From: Eremomyces bilateralis CBS 781.70
Lineage: Eukaryota; Ascomycota; Dothideomycetes; Eremomycetales; Eremomycetaceae
Direction: 5' to 3'
DNA: 64,000 bases
Assembly (NCBI RefSeq): GCF_010015585.1
Contig: NW_022985092.1
Location: 200,664-264,663, forward strand
The notes below the pieces were generated by a model. It searched no databases. It was not told the origin of the DNA and saw only the letters and a program-made list of their open reading frames with translations. The translations under genes and the position numbers were made by a program. Every line of letters starts with the position of its first letter. The first letter of the stretch is position 1. This document shows positions 11,261 to 22,589 of this stretch, in pieces.

Positions 11261-12452
11261 ATTCCCGCCTCAATATATATTTCCTCTATATGCAGTTGAT
11301 ACGTTTTTCAGTTTGTTATGTGTCATACACATGTCTTTGAAAAGCCCCCCGATGTCTTTTTGGCTCGGGTTCAAGTTCGAATAATATACAAGAGAAAAGC
11401 CCACGATGAAATTTCTGACTCCATGGGCAGCAGTTGCCTTCCTGAAATTGTTTTATGTCTTCTGCGTGTCTTTGAAAAGAGAAAGGATTTTGAGGTTGCT
11501 TTTCCATACCCACTGGCGAGGATCTGGTCGGCGGGTTGGTCGGCGATGAATGAAGATGCTCCGCTAATAGCGGTACTAGTAACTAGAGAGACTGCGTCTG
11601 GCCAAGGATCGAATACCAGGGAGGAGTGAGACGATTGCTTGACGACGATTCGCACCGGGGTATTCAGATACCTGTCAAGGCTATAAGTTCAGTTTCGCAT
11701 TGGTGACTTAGAGGTTGGTCCTCCGGCTGCCGCATTGTTCTCAACGACGTCGTTCTTCTCGACAACGTCCTCGCCGATATCTCAACGACGATGTTCCCGA
11801 TGATGTCCCCGACAACATCCTCGGCCACGTTCTTGACAATGTTCTTCTCGAGGACCTTTCCCTTGACGATGTTCCGAGATGTGAAGATACCCCCCCAACT
11901 CATGGCCAACGAGCACGCGAACAGCTCAAAGGGGCCCTGATTCGGAAGAGGAAATCTTGTTCGACGGCCAGAAAAAAGATACGTTTAGAATCCATATCGT
12001 CCACCATCGATACTCTGAAAGCTGCCAGGGCGGCAGTTGTGAAAAACGATGGGAAGACGCTTTATCCACCGCACGATGCGTGTCATCTCGACTACGACTT
12101 TCTCCATCCCTCTTCCCTCTTCTTCCGTCTTTTAGAACCGCACCACGCCAAGGTCTCCGAGGGGGCCAAGACAATGAATCATGTGAAAGAATAGATAATT
12201 AAGATATTTTGAAGTCGAATAGTTTTCATTGCCATCATTCACGCAATGTGTCGTGAAAGTCTATCATACATACATGCTTATCGCTCTCCTAGCAGCCGTA
12301 TCTGCTCATTTGAGTCCGTCGTTAGGTATGCTGGATGCTACCTGCACCTGTGCTGTCTTCTCATACATCCATTAAACCGGAAACAGAAACATAATATACA
12401 ATCTTCCCTCATCGCCTCATGCCTCATGCCTCACGACTCTCAAATCCAATCC
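11261..12452. other. Intergenic, 3' side of snt1
   Basis: Mostly non-coding by eye. Apart from the short degenerate repeat at 11735-11880, no gene, RNA or mobile element is supported. Confidence 0.4.
11735..11880. repeat. Degenerate 12-15-bp repeat array
   Basis: Variants of gacaatgttctc and gacgatgttccc recur about ten times. In one plus frame this would give a string of DNVL and DDVP units, but no gene context supports translation. Confidence 0.6.
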
Positions 12453-15400
12453 TCACCGTCCCCCATACCGCTCTCTCATCCGCCTCTCCGCCTCCTCCAC
12501 ACTCCCACTCCCCAACCTCCTCCCCCTCTCCTCCACCCTCTCCCTCTCCCTCCTCTCCCACCCCTCCCGCCCCATCTGCCCGCCCTGCACATACCCAAAC
12601 CCCCGTCCCTCCCTCTCCCTCGCCCGCTCACCCATCACCACGTCCTCCTCCCGCGTCAGTGAAATGCGCTTGATCTCGCTCGAGATGCCGGGCGTGTTGG
12701 ACCGCGTGGTGGCGGCGGGGTATGGCGGGCGCGCATGGAACTCGCGGTCGCGGTCGGAGTCGACGTCGCGTTGGTAGGAGGCGAGGGCTTCGCGCTCGCG
12801 CTGCTGTTGGATGGTGAGGGGTTGGCGGGGGTCGTCGTAGGGGTAGGCGTGGGGAGGGGGTTGTGTGTCGTAGCGGGGTGGGTGGTGTGGGCTGGTTGCG
12901 CGGCGGGGTGGGTCGGTAGGTCGAGAGAGTTGGGGATCGAAGGGGGCGGGGGGGCGGGGGTCGTATTGGCGCGGGTGTTGAGATTCGTAGGGACGGGTGG
13001 AGGTGGGCTGGGGTCGAGATGATGGGCCTTCGTAGGCGTGGTCGTATGGTCGGCTTGGTTGCTCGTAGCCGCGCGACGAGGTCTCGTATGTCCGGGATTG
13101 CGGATCGTACCCATAGCTTGGCACTCGCTCGACGGCATATTGCACTCGCTCGCTCGGCGTGCCACTGGGTAGTGGCGCAGACGGAGGGGGTGCGGATTGG
13201 CTCGTCGGTGGCGCTAACGTGGCGTAGGGATTCGGATTTGGCGGGAGGTTTCGCGCCGCGCCAGTCGGCGGGGTGTAATGCAGTGGCTGCGCCGGAGGCG
13301 TATAATTGTGTCCCGGAACCGGGGGCGTATAGTTACGGCCAGGAGGAATCGGACCCTGCGGTGTTGGGGTATGGATCGATTGTGTTGGCGTATGTCCTGC
13401 CGAGTGAGTTCCATGATGTGGATGAGCAATGCCAATGGCGCTTCCACTGCGGGAGTGCGCGCTGTACATCGCATTCGGAGGCGGGCTAGGATTATGTCGC
13501 GGCGTGTTCAGCTGCCCAAATGCCATTGCCCGATGGCTGCTATATGGCTGGCCCGCCGAAGCAGTTTGAGTCGGATGCGGTTGTCCCTGAGGCGGATGCG
13601 GCTGCTGCATTGCTGTCGGCGTCTGCGGTTGCGATCCAGGCCCATGGTGCGCCCCTGTTGGTGTCTGCGAGTACTGTCGTCCAGACCAACTGTCACGATG
13701 ATGTGGCGGCCCGATCGCCTCTCGAGGCGCAGGCACCGGCTCACGAGCCATGCCGAGTGGATCGCGCATCGTCGAGGTCAACTCACGCCCGGAATCTCTT
13801 TCGTACGGCGGCTGTCCTCGCGGATCGGGATATGACGGGCGAGAGTACGCGCGTGAAGAAATCGACGAATCCGACGCCTGCCGCTGCGTGACCGACGGCG
13901 CCGGCATCGACGGTGCCGGATTCGGCGTCAGCGGACCCGCGTGCGACCCATAAGGCGGACCGTGTCCCTGCGATGTCGTGCGCTGCAGCTCTTTCGGGGG
14001 CTCCTCCTTCTTCCTCGGGGGCACGTCGTCCGTATCGGCGTTCATGATATCCATCAGGTTCAGCTTCCGCACCGGCTCTTTCGGCGCCGAGGGCTTCGGT
14101 GGCTGCGGCGCCGGCGCATGGACTTGGGAAGGCGGTGGCGGCACCGCGGCGCGATCGTCGACAATATTGCGAAGACTTGACGGATGTTGCGGCGCGGACG
14201 GCATGCCCACCGGCTGCATCTGCATCGGCTGCTGCCGCTGCGACGGTCGCTCATCCACAATATGATCCACCGGCTTCCGATCCCCCGCATACATATCCTG
14301 CCTCGGCGGATACTCCTCCCTCCGCTCACTTAGCGCCGCCGGCGCGGGAAAGTACCCCAACGGCGGCCCCTGCAAATGTCTTGGCCGGTGATAATCCCTC
14401 GACGACGGCCTTGAGGGCTGCGCAGCATGAACCGATCCAGGTGATGCCGTGCGCCCAAGTGGAACCCCACCCGACCCCGCCCGCGAATGCATCACGCCCG
14501 GGTGCGCATGTGGATGCCCGTGCATGTGCGCGTGCGACGGCGCCTTCTCCACGTCGACCACCTCCAGATTCGGCGCCAGCGTCCGCTGCACAACCACGTT
14601 CTCCGCCGGCGGCGCCTGCGTCCCGGGCAACCCCAACGCTCCCGCAGGTGGCATATTCGGCGCGGTCACGGTCGCCGCTCTTCTCCTTCCCGCCGGCCCT
14701 GACTTCGCGCCAGGTGCTGGCCCTGGCTTGGGCGGCGGCGGGACGTATTGACTGGGCGGCGCGGGGCCGGGCATGTCGCCGAGCTTCTTCCGGTCGTCGA
14801 CGCGGCGGACCTGCTCGACGAGGTCGAGATCACTGCCGGCCTCGACGAGCTTGCCGTAGTGGTTCTTGACCATGACGGCGGACTTGGAGTGGTTCATGGA
14901 TTGCGCGATGGAGGTGAAGTCCGTGCCGTAGTGGCGGAGGAGACGCTTGAATTCCTGCTGCTCGGGGACGGACCAATAGGAAGAGGGACCGGTGCGTGCT
15001 TGGGTGCGCGGGGGTGCGGTGCCGGGGGGTTGAACTCGGGAGCCGGGAGGGGGTGGCTGACCTGTACGCGGGGAATGGGAGAGTTGAGCCGGGAGGACGT
15101 TCGGGGAGGTGGCTATTCCCGAAGGCGCCGCGGTGTTAGGACCGAGGTGCGCCTGCAACAGCGGCTGCTGTCCAGACATGGTCGACGCGGCCTGCTGCTG
15201 CATATTCATCTGGCGCGCGAGCGGACTCATCTCCACCTGCGCATTCCCAGGCATGCCGCCATGCACCGGCACCATCAGCCGCCCGAGCCCATCCACATCC
15301 GTCACCGTCCCTGGCCACAAATGCCCTCCACCCTGGTTCCCCGGCCGCTGCATCTGCGGATCCAGTGGCTGCAGTGGCCCCTCCGGCGCATTCGACACCT

Positions 15401-18400
15401 TCCTCCCCCGTCCCGGCGCCGCGACGACCGCATCAACCTTGTCTGGACTAACCCCCTTCGCCGCCGCCCTCCCCCTCTTCTTCGGCTCCCTTGCTGCCTT
15501 CCTCCCCCGCTTCTCCTCCGCCTTCTTCGGCGTGCCCGCCCGCTCCTCTATGATGCCATCCAACGTCGTCGGCGCCCCGGGCACCTCTCCGAACTTCGGC
15601 GCCGCCGCCCGTCGCGGCCGGCCGGAGTCCGTGACCGCGAACTCGTCGCCCGAGTAAACGTCCGGCTTGACCCCGAGGTCTGCCATGAGCGCATTCGTCT
15701 TGCCGCGACGCACGCCGGAGCCGGACGAGGCGGCAGCGGCACGACCGCGGCCGCGTCCCCCGCCTTTGCGGCCGCGCGCCCAGCGCGGTTTGAACTCCTT
15801 GTCCCATTTGGTGGCGTAGTAATGGAAGATGGCGTCCTTGTAGGTGCGGCTGGGCAGGTGCACGGCGAGCTTGCCCCATTTCTTGGGGAAGTCTTTGAAT
15901 TGTGAGACGAGGATCTTGTGTTCCTCCTCGGTGAACGTGTCGACCGGCGGATCGAAATCGAACGCCCACAGCGCATCTTCGGGGAGCGTGAGTTGCGCGG
16001 TGTCGTGATACACTCGGATCGACACGTCCGACGGTCGAGAAAGCAGGGGAATATCCGCTTCCGTCTCAGAGTTCGCGCGCGACTTAGCCTCTTGCTTCTG
16101 TCGTTCCAACGCCTCCTTGCGCGCAAGCTCTTCCGACTCCTTGATCGCACGCTCCATGTCGTATTCTGAAGCGAACTTGTACTCTCTCCTGCGGCTCGAC
16201 GGCTGTGGCGTCGGAGGCGCCGTAGCCTCTGCCGTTGCTGGCGCAGCGCCCGCACCCGTGTCGGCAGCCGGAGACGCCGAATCGGCCGCGCCAGCCGACG
16301 CTGCTGCATCATTTGCCGCTTCGCGCGCCAACCGTTCTTTCTCCGCCTCGATCTCCTGCTCCAGGTCGCGCAAGTTATTTCGCCAGCCGGCATGGACGAA
16401 TTTGTACTCGTCCTCCCGCTCCTCATCGCCGCTGTGGTCGCTGAAATGCATCTGCGCCAGGTGCTCCGAAACGGTCTGCGCCAAGTCCTCATCGTATTTC
16501 CCATCCACGACCTCGAGATCGGAAAGTGGTGTGGGCGGCCCTTTGGCGAGATACGGGAGCAGCTGCAAGTCGGGTGTGGCAACGCGCTCGGGAGATAACC
16601 ACCGTTCTTCGTCTTTCTCCTCGACCATCTCCACATCCCCATCCATCCCATCCGCCTCGCCTTCGCCGGCCGCAGGGGTCAGCATCTGCTCGCCCACAAC
16701 CACTTCGCCCTCCGACTTCAACCGCTCCTGCGCCTCCAATTTCGCGGCGGCGGCGTTGCGCGACGCGATGTTCTTGGCGCCCCGCACCGTCTTCAGCACG
16801 TCCGCCGGCTCGTTCTCCGCCAGCGCCTGCAAGATCACCAGGTTCTCCAGCGGCGTGGTCGCGCGATATTTGCGGTCGCTAAGGTCCACCACCATACTCT
16901 CAAGGCGGGCTTTCTCGCGTTGGAACCGTTGCTCCGTCTCGGCGAAGTCTTCCTCTTCGCCGAACATGTCCTCGTCTTCGTCGTCGCTGAGCGCCGCATC
17001 GATGGAAGGGCCGGCCAGTCGGGACGAAGGTGCTTCGTCGGTGTCGGTACCAAGTTTGGCGGAGAGAGCAGAGACGGCAGGTTCAACGGGAGTAGAGGTA
17101 CCATTTGGCGCTTGCACTAGATTTTGATCACCAGACGGATGATCAAGTTCCATCGGATCCGGAACCGCACCACGAACCGCAAGTCTGCGAGTGGTAAGGC
17201 CAGCCAAGTCCGTTCTGCTCGGTTCAGACCTAACCGGTTCCTCATTCTCCGTCAATCGCGGCCGAGAAGTAGGCCGCATAATAGCATCTTCCCGATCCCT
17301 TTCTTCCTTGATCGCCGGCTTAACCTCCTGCGATCCCGGGATTCGCAACCGATCTTTCTCTTCTCCCTCCGCGTCACGCTTGGCGGGAACGAGAGCGCCG
17401 CGTCCATAGGGTCCATCCTGCGCGGCACCTCTCGGTCCCAGTGGATAGGTCAGCGGTTTTCTTCCCGGGGCACCGATTCCCATGCCTCTTCCCATACCAG
17501 CGGGTCCGGTAGGCGCGTTCAATCCGACGCCGAATCCCCTTCCGGCAGGTGCACGATCCGCACGCGGGCCGCGAGGGATGTCGAGGCCGGAAAGGTTTAA
17601 GGATGCGCTGGACGTCTTGGGTGAGGCACGCGGGCCTTGAGGGATCTGGTTGGGTGCGAAGTATGAAGTCGGGAGTGAAGGACGGGGAGAGAGGGAGCGG
17701 CGTGATGGCTGCGGATAGCTCAGCTGTCGGCTGAGATTTGGTGATGGTGCGCGACGGGATATGGTTGAGGAGACGGTTGGTTGCGATGGCCCTATGGGAG
17801 GCGCTCGAATACTGGGTACAGATGGGATATCTCCTTTCCGCGCGGAATCCGAGGGATCTGGCCGTCCACTATCGCTAAGGCTGCTTGACAGCGGTTTCGG
17901 CGGGCTAAAGCTTGTCGAAGGAGCCATCGAAGATCCTGATGACGATGAAGGTCGAGGTGCCGTGGGCGCTTTCAATTCCAGCTTTGCGTCCCGTACGTCC
18001 CTGGAATCCAATGCGTTCGCTGTTCGCATAGCTTTCGGTCCACTGGGCGGAACAACAGCAAGCCGTGGCTCAGCAGGTTTCGCTGTCGGTCCCGTTCCGG
18101 CGGAGCCAACCGCAGCAGCGACTTGAGCCTTTGGTCCGGTAGGTGGAGCTCTTGCAGGGCCAGTTGGAACCGTAGCCTGCGGCGGGATCGACTTTTCCGC
18201 AGCTTGTTCTTGAGGGGTTTGTAGAATCTGCCCTTCTTCCTGTTCGTCCTTTTGGGCATCTGCTCGCGCTATCGCTTGTTGCTTCGCGCCAGTCGCGGTC
18301 CACGTCAAACTGCTCGGCGCTCTCGATATGACGCCGCCCGTCAAAGGTAACGACCCAAATGCCGGTACTTGTGGAATCGCCGGTGGAGGAGACGCTGCCC

Positions 18401-19469
18401 GTGCCCGTAAGGCGAGCAGGTCCGGCTTGTTCTCGTTGCTCTCTCGTCTTGACGGGCCATGCGCGTCCGTCGCATAGGATTGCCGTCGCAACAGATCCGG
18501 TCTGCCGGTATCGCGATCGGCCGCTGGGTCAGGAAGTGGTGTAGAATGTCCGCTCCCTTGACGAGAATCTAGGCGGCTGAATCGATCTCGCTCGCCCAGG
18601 CCATCTCGGAATCGGTCGTCGCGAAAATTCGGTCGCTCGTCGCGCTCAAACGGGCGCCGGTCGTCCCGACGGTCAAAATCGCGGTCTCGATCTCGGTCTC
18701 GGAAATCGCGTTGAGCCGGGATGAGGTCTCGATCTCGCTCGCGGTCTCTCTCGCGGTCGCGTTCTCGGTCTCGTTCTCGATCACGATCACCCCAACGTTG
18801 GCGTGATCGACTGCGTGGGCGGAAAAGGTCACGGTCTCGGGTCTCTCGATCCCTGTCTCTTTCTCGATCATCGAAACGGCCTCTGCCGCGATATTCGTCG
18901 TATCCGCCACGTCCACGGCCTCTACCGAAACCTCCACCACGGCTGTAACCAGCGCCGCCGCTCCATGTTGACTCCGAGGCCGATCCTGTAGAGAGGGGGC
19001 CGTCTCGTGAGTCTCGACGTTGTCGCAATGGGCCATCGTCACGTGCCGGCGCGTCTCTCGCGTCGCGTATGTCGGGATGAGATCGTACAATGGGTGAACG
19101 TGGTCGTGGCGACGCCCGGCGATCGGCATCCGCGTCGCGCTCTCGCCACGTCCGTAACGGACCATCGGAATACGATGGCCCGTCTCTCGAGTCGCGATAA
19201 TCGCCGCGGCCACCAAATCCGCGCCCTCTTGGTCCCGCAGGTATGCTCGATGTGGACAGATTGGAGTCGACGCGATCCGCTTTTGGGCCGCGTGGGATCT
19301 CGGAATTGAACGCTATGGAACTTCGTCGATCGATGCGGTCCATGAAGCGGCCAGGTGGGGAGCGATCGCGTCGAGGAGATCGCTCCCGCTCCCGATCTCG
19401 ATCACGGTCTCGCGGTTGCCATCTTGTGTCGCGTCCGTCTCGGTCGCGCTCGGGGAACCGAGACGCCAT
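12453..19469 (-). CDS. snt1: Snt1-like SANT/Myb protein (Set3-type deacetylase complex subunit)
   Basis: Large nuclear co-repressor subunit related to yeast Snt1 and animal N-CoR/SMRT, expected to tether a histone deacetylase complex. It is a single exon encoding 2,338 aa, starting at an ATG at 19469. Seen in order: an N-terminal 300 residues rich in alternating Arg with Asp/Glu, Pro/Ser-rich disorder, a Glu-rich coiled-coil region (about residues 870-1130), SANT domain 1 near residue 1180 (FTEEEHKILVSQFKDF), a basic GRGRGRAAA patch, SANT domain 2 near residue 1495 (YWSVPEQQEFKRLLRHYG), then a Pro/Gln/His-rich tail with Tyr-Asp repeats. The paired SANT domains separated by a basic linker are the basis of the call; the rest is low complexity. 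Confidence 0.85.
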   Translation of the reverse strand: MASRFPERDRDGRDTRWQPRDRDRDRERERSPRRDRSPPGRFMDRIDRRSSIAFNSEIPRGPKADRVDSNLSTSSIPAGPRGRGFGGRGDYRDSRDGPSYSDGPLRTWRERDADADRRASPRPRSPIVRSHPDIRDARDAPARDDGPLRQRRDSRDGPLSTGSASESTWSGGAGYSRGGGFGRGRGRGGYDEYRGRGRFDDRERDRDRETRDRDLFRPRSRSRQRWGDRDRERDRERDRERDRERDRDLIPAQRDFRDRDRDRDFDRRDDRRPFERDERPNFRDDRFRDGLGERDRFSRLDSRQGSGHSTPLPDPAADRDTGRPDLLRRQSYATDAHGPSRRESNENKPDLLALRARAASPPPAIPQVPAFGSLPLTGGVISRAPSSLTWTATGAKQQAIARADAQKDEQEEGQILQTPQEQAAEKSIPPQATVPTGPARAPPTGPKAQVAAAVGSAGTGPTAKPAEPRLAVVPPSGPKAMRTANALDSRDVRDAKLELKAPTAPRPSSSSGSSMAPSTSFSPPKPLSSSLSDSGRPDPSDSARKGDIPSVPSIRAPPIGPSQPTVSSTISRRAPSPNLSRQLSYPQPSRRSLSPRPSLPTSYFAPNQIPQGPRASPKTSSASLNLSGLDIPRGPRADRAPAGRGFGVGLNAPTGPAGMGRGMGIGAPGRKPLTYPLGPRGAAQDGPYGRGALVPAKRDAEGEEKDRLRIPGSQEVKPAIKEERDREDAIMRPTSRPRLTENEEPVRSEPSRTDLAGLTTRRLAVRGAVPDPMELDHPSGDQNLVQAPNGTSTPVEPAVSALSAKLGTDTDEAPSSRLAGPSIDAALSDDEDEDMFGEEEDFAETEQRFQREKARLESMVVDLSDRKYRATTPLENLVILQALAENEPADVLKTVRGAKNIASRNAAAAKLEAQERLKSEGEVVVGEQMLTPAAGEGEADGMDGDVEMVEEKDEERWLSPERVATPDLQLLPYLAKGPPTPLSDLEVVDGKYDEDLAQTVSEHLAQMHFSDHSGDEEREDEYKFVHAGWRNNLRDLEQEIEAEKERLAREAANDAAASAGAADSASPAADTGAGAAPATAEATAPPTPQPSSRRREYKFASEYDMERAIKESEELARKEALERQKQEAKSRANSETEADIPLLSRPSDVSIRVYHDTAQLTLPEDALWAFDFDPPVDTFTEEEHKILVSQFKDFPKKWGKLAVHLPSRTYKDAIFHYYATKWDKEFKPRWARGRKGGGRGRGRAAAASSGSGVRRGKTNALMADLGVKPDVYSGDEFAVTDSGRPRRAAAPKFGEVPGAPTTLDGIIEERAGTPKKAEEKRGRKAAREPKKRGRAAAKGVSPDKVDAVVAAPGRGRKVSNAPEGPLQPLDPQMQRPGNQGGGHLWPGTVTDVDGLGRLMVPVHGGMPGNAQVEMSPLARQMNMQQQAASTMSGQQPLLQAHLGPNTAAPSGIATSPNVLPAQLSHSPRTGQPPPPGSRVQPPGTAPPRTQARTGPSSYWSVPEQQEFKRLLRHYGTDFTSIAQSMNHSKSAVMVKNHYGKLVEAGSDLDLVEQVRRVDDRKKLGDMPGPAPPSQYVPPPPKPGPAPGAKSGPAGRRRAATVTAPNMPPAGALGLPGTQAPPAENVVVQRTLAPNLEVVDVEKAPSHAHMHGHPHAHPGVMHSRAGSGGVPLGRTASPGSVHAAQPSRPSSRDYHRPRHLQGPPLGYFPAPAALSERREEYPPRQDMYAGDRKPVDHIVDERPSQRQQPMQMQPVGMPSAPQHPSSLRNIVDDRAAVPPPPSQVHAPAPQPPKPSAPKEPVRKLNLMDIMNADTDDVPPRKKEEPPKELQRTTSQGHGPPYGSHAGPLTPNPAPSMPAPSVTQRQASDSSISSRAYSRPSYPDPRGQPPYERDSGRELTSTMRDPLGMAREPVPAPREAIGPPHHRDSWSGRQYSQTPTGAHHGPGSQPQTPTAMQQPHPPQGQPHPTQTASAGQPYSSHRAMAFGQLNTPRHNPSPPPNAMYSAHSRSGSAIGIAHPHHGTHSAGHTPTQSIHTPTPQGPIPPGRNYTPPVPGHNYTPPAQPLHYTPPTGAARNLPPNPNPYATLAPPTSQSAPPPSAPLPSGTPSERVQYAVERVPSYGYDPQSRTYETSSRGYEQPSRPYDHAYEGPSSRPQPTSTRPYESQHPRQYDPRPPAPFDPQLSRPTDPPRRATSPHHPPRYDTQPPPHAYPYDDPRQPLTIQQQREREALASYQRDVDSDRDREFHARPPYPAATTRSNTPGISSEIKRISLTREEDVVMGERAREREGRGFGYVQGGQMGREGWERRERERVEERGRRLGSGSVEEAERRMRERYGGR

Positions 19470-22064
19470 TCCTCCGCTCCCGTACCCTCCTACCGATGTT
19501 CGCGTGGTTCGAACTCAAGATGTACGTCTGCGCGATGTGGCATCGATGGAGTGGAGGATACCCGGTCGAATGATGGCCTGAGTGACACGGAAATAGTTGG
19601 AATGCCGCGTTTCGGTCACGACTGGAAGGAATCGCCGTCAGCAATGGGTTTGGCCAAAGTGGCATGAACCGTCAAACCAACTACAAACAACCCCCGAGCA
19701 ATCGAATCTCCAACCACGAAATGTTAGGATCGCCTGCGGTGGGGTATAGTGTAGAGTATGGGGTATCGTGGGTGTAAACGGTATGGAAGTGGAAGTTGAT
19801 GGATCACATTACACCCTACACATACCAAAGTTCCCAACTCCAGACGTCGTTCCAGCCGAACTGCAGAAGGTTTCAAGTTGGACGTGCCAAAAGCTTGGCG
19901 CTGGATACTATTCCTATTTGGGACTAGCGCAATCTGGCGGACCCAGAAATCGTTCGCCCGTGTTTCGGCAGCCTCGACAGTGGAGGAAGCCCCAACTGGT
20001 CGCGGTTACCCTGTGCGGCTGAGCCCTTTTTTGGGCTTCCGTGTCGGTTGACGAGGCGGTGCAACGGCTGCCGCTGTGCCACTTGAACAGACCTAGAGGT
20101 CTGTCGCGTGTCGATGTGTCAATAGACGTTCCAATTCCGTATCAGTGACGGATGAAAGGTAGTAGATGATAAATCACTTGGAGAAGAAGTCAGCGAATCA
20201 AACCGTGGATGGGGGAGATGAGTGCCGTTCGGCATGGGAGAGATCGGCCTTGGCCTGCAAAATGTGGACGACCGCCACACGATGCGCTTGGGGTCGTCTG
20301 GTCCTCTCGCCATCCCCGATCATCGCGAAAGGTGGAATTTGCAGAGACTGGGCATATTGAAAAGATTCGAGGTGATCAAGATCGGGTGGATGAAGGGATA
20401 GAAAATACGGACCTGGAGGAAGGAGATGAATGCACCTATACGATGCAATGATGATGAGCAGCAACGGCCTGAGAGGATGTTGCCAGTACGAGGAGCCGGT
20501 TTAATGGCTGAAATGTATGTCTCATATGGTTGCCTCCAGTCTCAAGGAGATGGTCAAACGGTCTCTAAACCCCAAGAATGCTTTTGTGGTGGTGGTAAGT
20601 AGAAGGAGAATAACAACCCCAGAGTTAGGGGTCAGCGTTCACGATGTTTCACTCAGGCGGAGATGAGGAAGTGAAGAAAGTTGGAGATGGATGGATGGAA
20701 CGTCGTGGATCGGTGCCCAGTGGATCGGACAGGACGGGCTCAGGGCTGGGTACAGTACCAAAGGCCCTGCCAAAGTTGCAATTGTGCATGTCTGGTGTCT
20801 AGCGTGGATTAATGTGGATGGTCCTGTCAGAAGGGATGGGATCACGGACTGCAGGGTGCACTCAACCACGAGTCTACTGTGCATACTATGTAGTAGACTG
20901 GACGGATCGCGGGCCAGGCAATGAGGCTGCCACTCTAGTCTCTGATTATCTCTTGCTAGCGTCCTTTGACAATTGACTGCAGGACGGCTTTTAATTCGAC
21001 ACGGAGCATTTCCTAGCGTGTGGTTCCATGGACATTCATTTGCAGATGCAGCAAGCTGCGAGAATATCAACAACAGCCAGCACCAGTCGCCAATTCGTTG
21101 ATGCCACTTGACAACGCGTCCGAACTCCTAGATTGGTGTGACATGCAGGCGGCACGGAAGCCAGTGCTGGTACTAGTTAGCGTTAGATTGTAGGTAGCCT
21201 GCAGAGTGCGGGCTGCGTGACAGATCAATGTATCTCACCCTTCGTGGGGAAGAAATTGAGGGCCCGTACCACACAGAAATCTAAATTTTGAATCGAGCTG
21301 CAACGACGCACCCTTACATTAAAAGGCGGATTTAAAAGGTCAAATTATATTTTTAGAGCTAGATCTACCTACCGTCAGAGTCTGAACTATATTATCCATT
21401 TGGATGGTTATGATTTTTCGGGAACAAAACGTTGTATGGACCATAAATTTCTTCCCTTACGGAGGCACCTAAATTACTACCTTGGTGCCTGAGCGCCTGA
21501 CTAGTGACTCAGACTGTCTGGACGCCTCTGGTAGATGGCTGCTTCAATCCCACCACCATTTCACCTCCTGTCCTCTATCTTCTAAACTGAGAATTTTTGG
21601 TGAGAGGATGACCCTGTTGGCTTGGAACAATTCATCATTGTAGGGGAGCCCGAATCTGATGGTGCGGGGGAGGTCGAGGCACGGAGGCAGGGTCGTCTAG
21701 AGTGCAGCGGGTTGATTCCACCCGTTGATTGGATACTGGTCAATATTACGTGGAAATTTCCATGCACAGTGCAGGAATAAGAAGGATGAGATATATCGCA
21801 AATCTCCTCCATGCTAGATCACGAAACAGGAGGAATATTACTTCCATCAAGAATTCAAGATAAAGCATTGGGCTACTATAGAGCTTGTAGTTGGGATATT
21901 GGTTTCGGTCGGGTTTCATCGTGAACGTGCCCCGCTCCCGAATTCCATCCACCATCCAGATTGGTGACGTAGCCGTTCGAAAAAACACCAAATATCGCTT
22001 GTATATCCCCCAGAAAATCAATTCCTTCCAGTCAAATACCCCAATGACCCAGCAGTAAGTCCCC
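19470..22064. other. Long spacer upstream of snt1
   Basis: About 2.6 kb between the snt1 start and the next minus-strand stop. It presumably holds the snt1 promoter and 5' UTR. The open frames (longest 144 codons, 20639-21073 minus) show no domain or splice support. The part from about 21250 to 22000 is visibly AT-richer. Confidence 0.5.
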
Positions 22065-22589
22065 TCATATAATCCCCCACGCCTCGAAATCCTTCAACTT
22101 CTCCTGCACCGCGACGTTCCCCCCCTCGCACATCCCCCCCGCCCACTTCACGACCATTAGAAACAGCTCCTTCGCCGGTGTATCAAACTCATCGAATCCC
22201 CCCTTCTTCACCGCCAGCAGCCCCGCTGCCGAAATGAACGATACTACCTGACACTTCGCCCGCATCTCATTCGTCATATAATTCATCATTTTCCGCCGAT
22301 CGTCCGCAGTGGGCGGGCCCGCCGGCTTCGGGACCGCGACCCCATGAAACACGTGCGCGTGCAGCCCGAGGAGTTTGAGGCGGGTGGCGAGGACGCAGAG
22401 CCATTCTTCGAAGTTTGCGGGCGTGCAGGTGGTGAGCTTGGGGACTTCGGGGAGGAGGGCGTCCTGCCGCTTGACGGCGAGGATGAGCTCGTCGCGGGAG
22501 GCGTCCATGGTGATGTGGCCATTGGGGTCGATGTTGGGGGAGGAGACGGAGTGGGTCCGCTCTTTGGACATACTGCGGAGGTTTTGCAT
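22065..22589 (-). CDS. Small hypothetical protein, member of a local two-copy family
   Basis: 174 aa starting at an ATG at 22589. A CTAAC branch site and polypyrimidine CAG directly precede the ATG, and a GTAAGC donor lies near 22640, so an intron in the 5' UTR is likely. The core motif EEWLCVLATRLKLLGL is followed by a Pro-rich turn, a helix with MTNEMRAKCQVV, and TPAKELFLMVVKWAGGM. This layout (motif, then helix, then a helix with an acidic/aromatic core) recalls the small gag-like domain of Ty1/copia elements, but I see no protease, integrase or reverse transcriptase and no terminal repeats nearby. A host gene of unknown function is equally possible. A related copy lies 1 kb upstream. Confidence 0.5.
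   Translation of the reverse strand: MQNLRSMSKERTHSVSSPNIDPNGHITMDASRDELILAVKRQDALLPEVPKLTTCTPANFEEWLCVLATRLKLLGLHAHVFHGVAVPKPAGPPTADDRRKMMNYMTNEMRAKCQVVSFISAAGLLAVKKGGFDEFDTPAKELFLMVVKWAGGMCEGGNVAVQEKLKDFEAWGII

Noticed and set aside
14099-17600. Long plus-strand open frames opposite snt1
   Set aside because: They are shadows of the GC-rich, repetitive snt1 coding strand.
20639-21073. 144-codon minus-strand open frame
   Set aside because: No domain, no splice support, and composition like the surrounding spacer.
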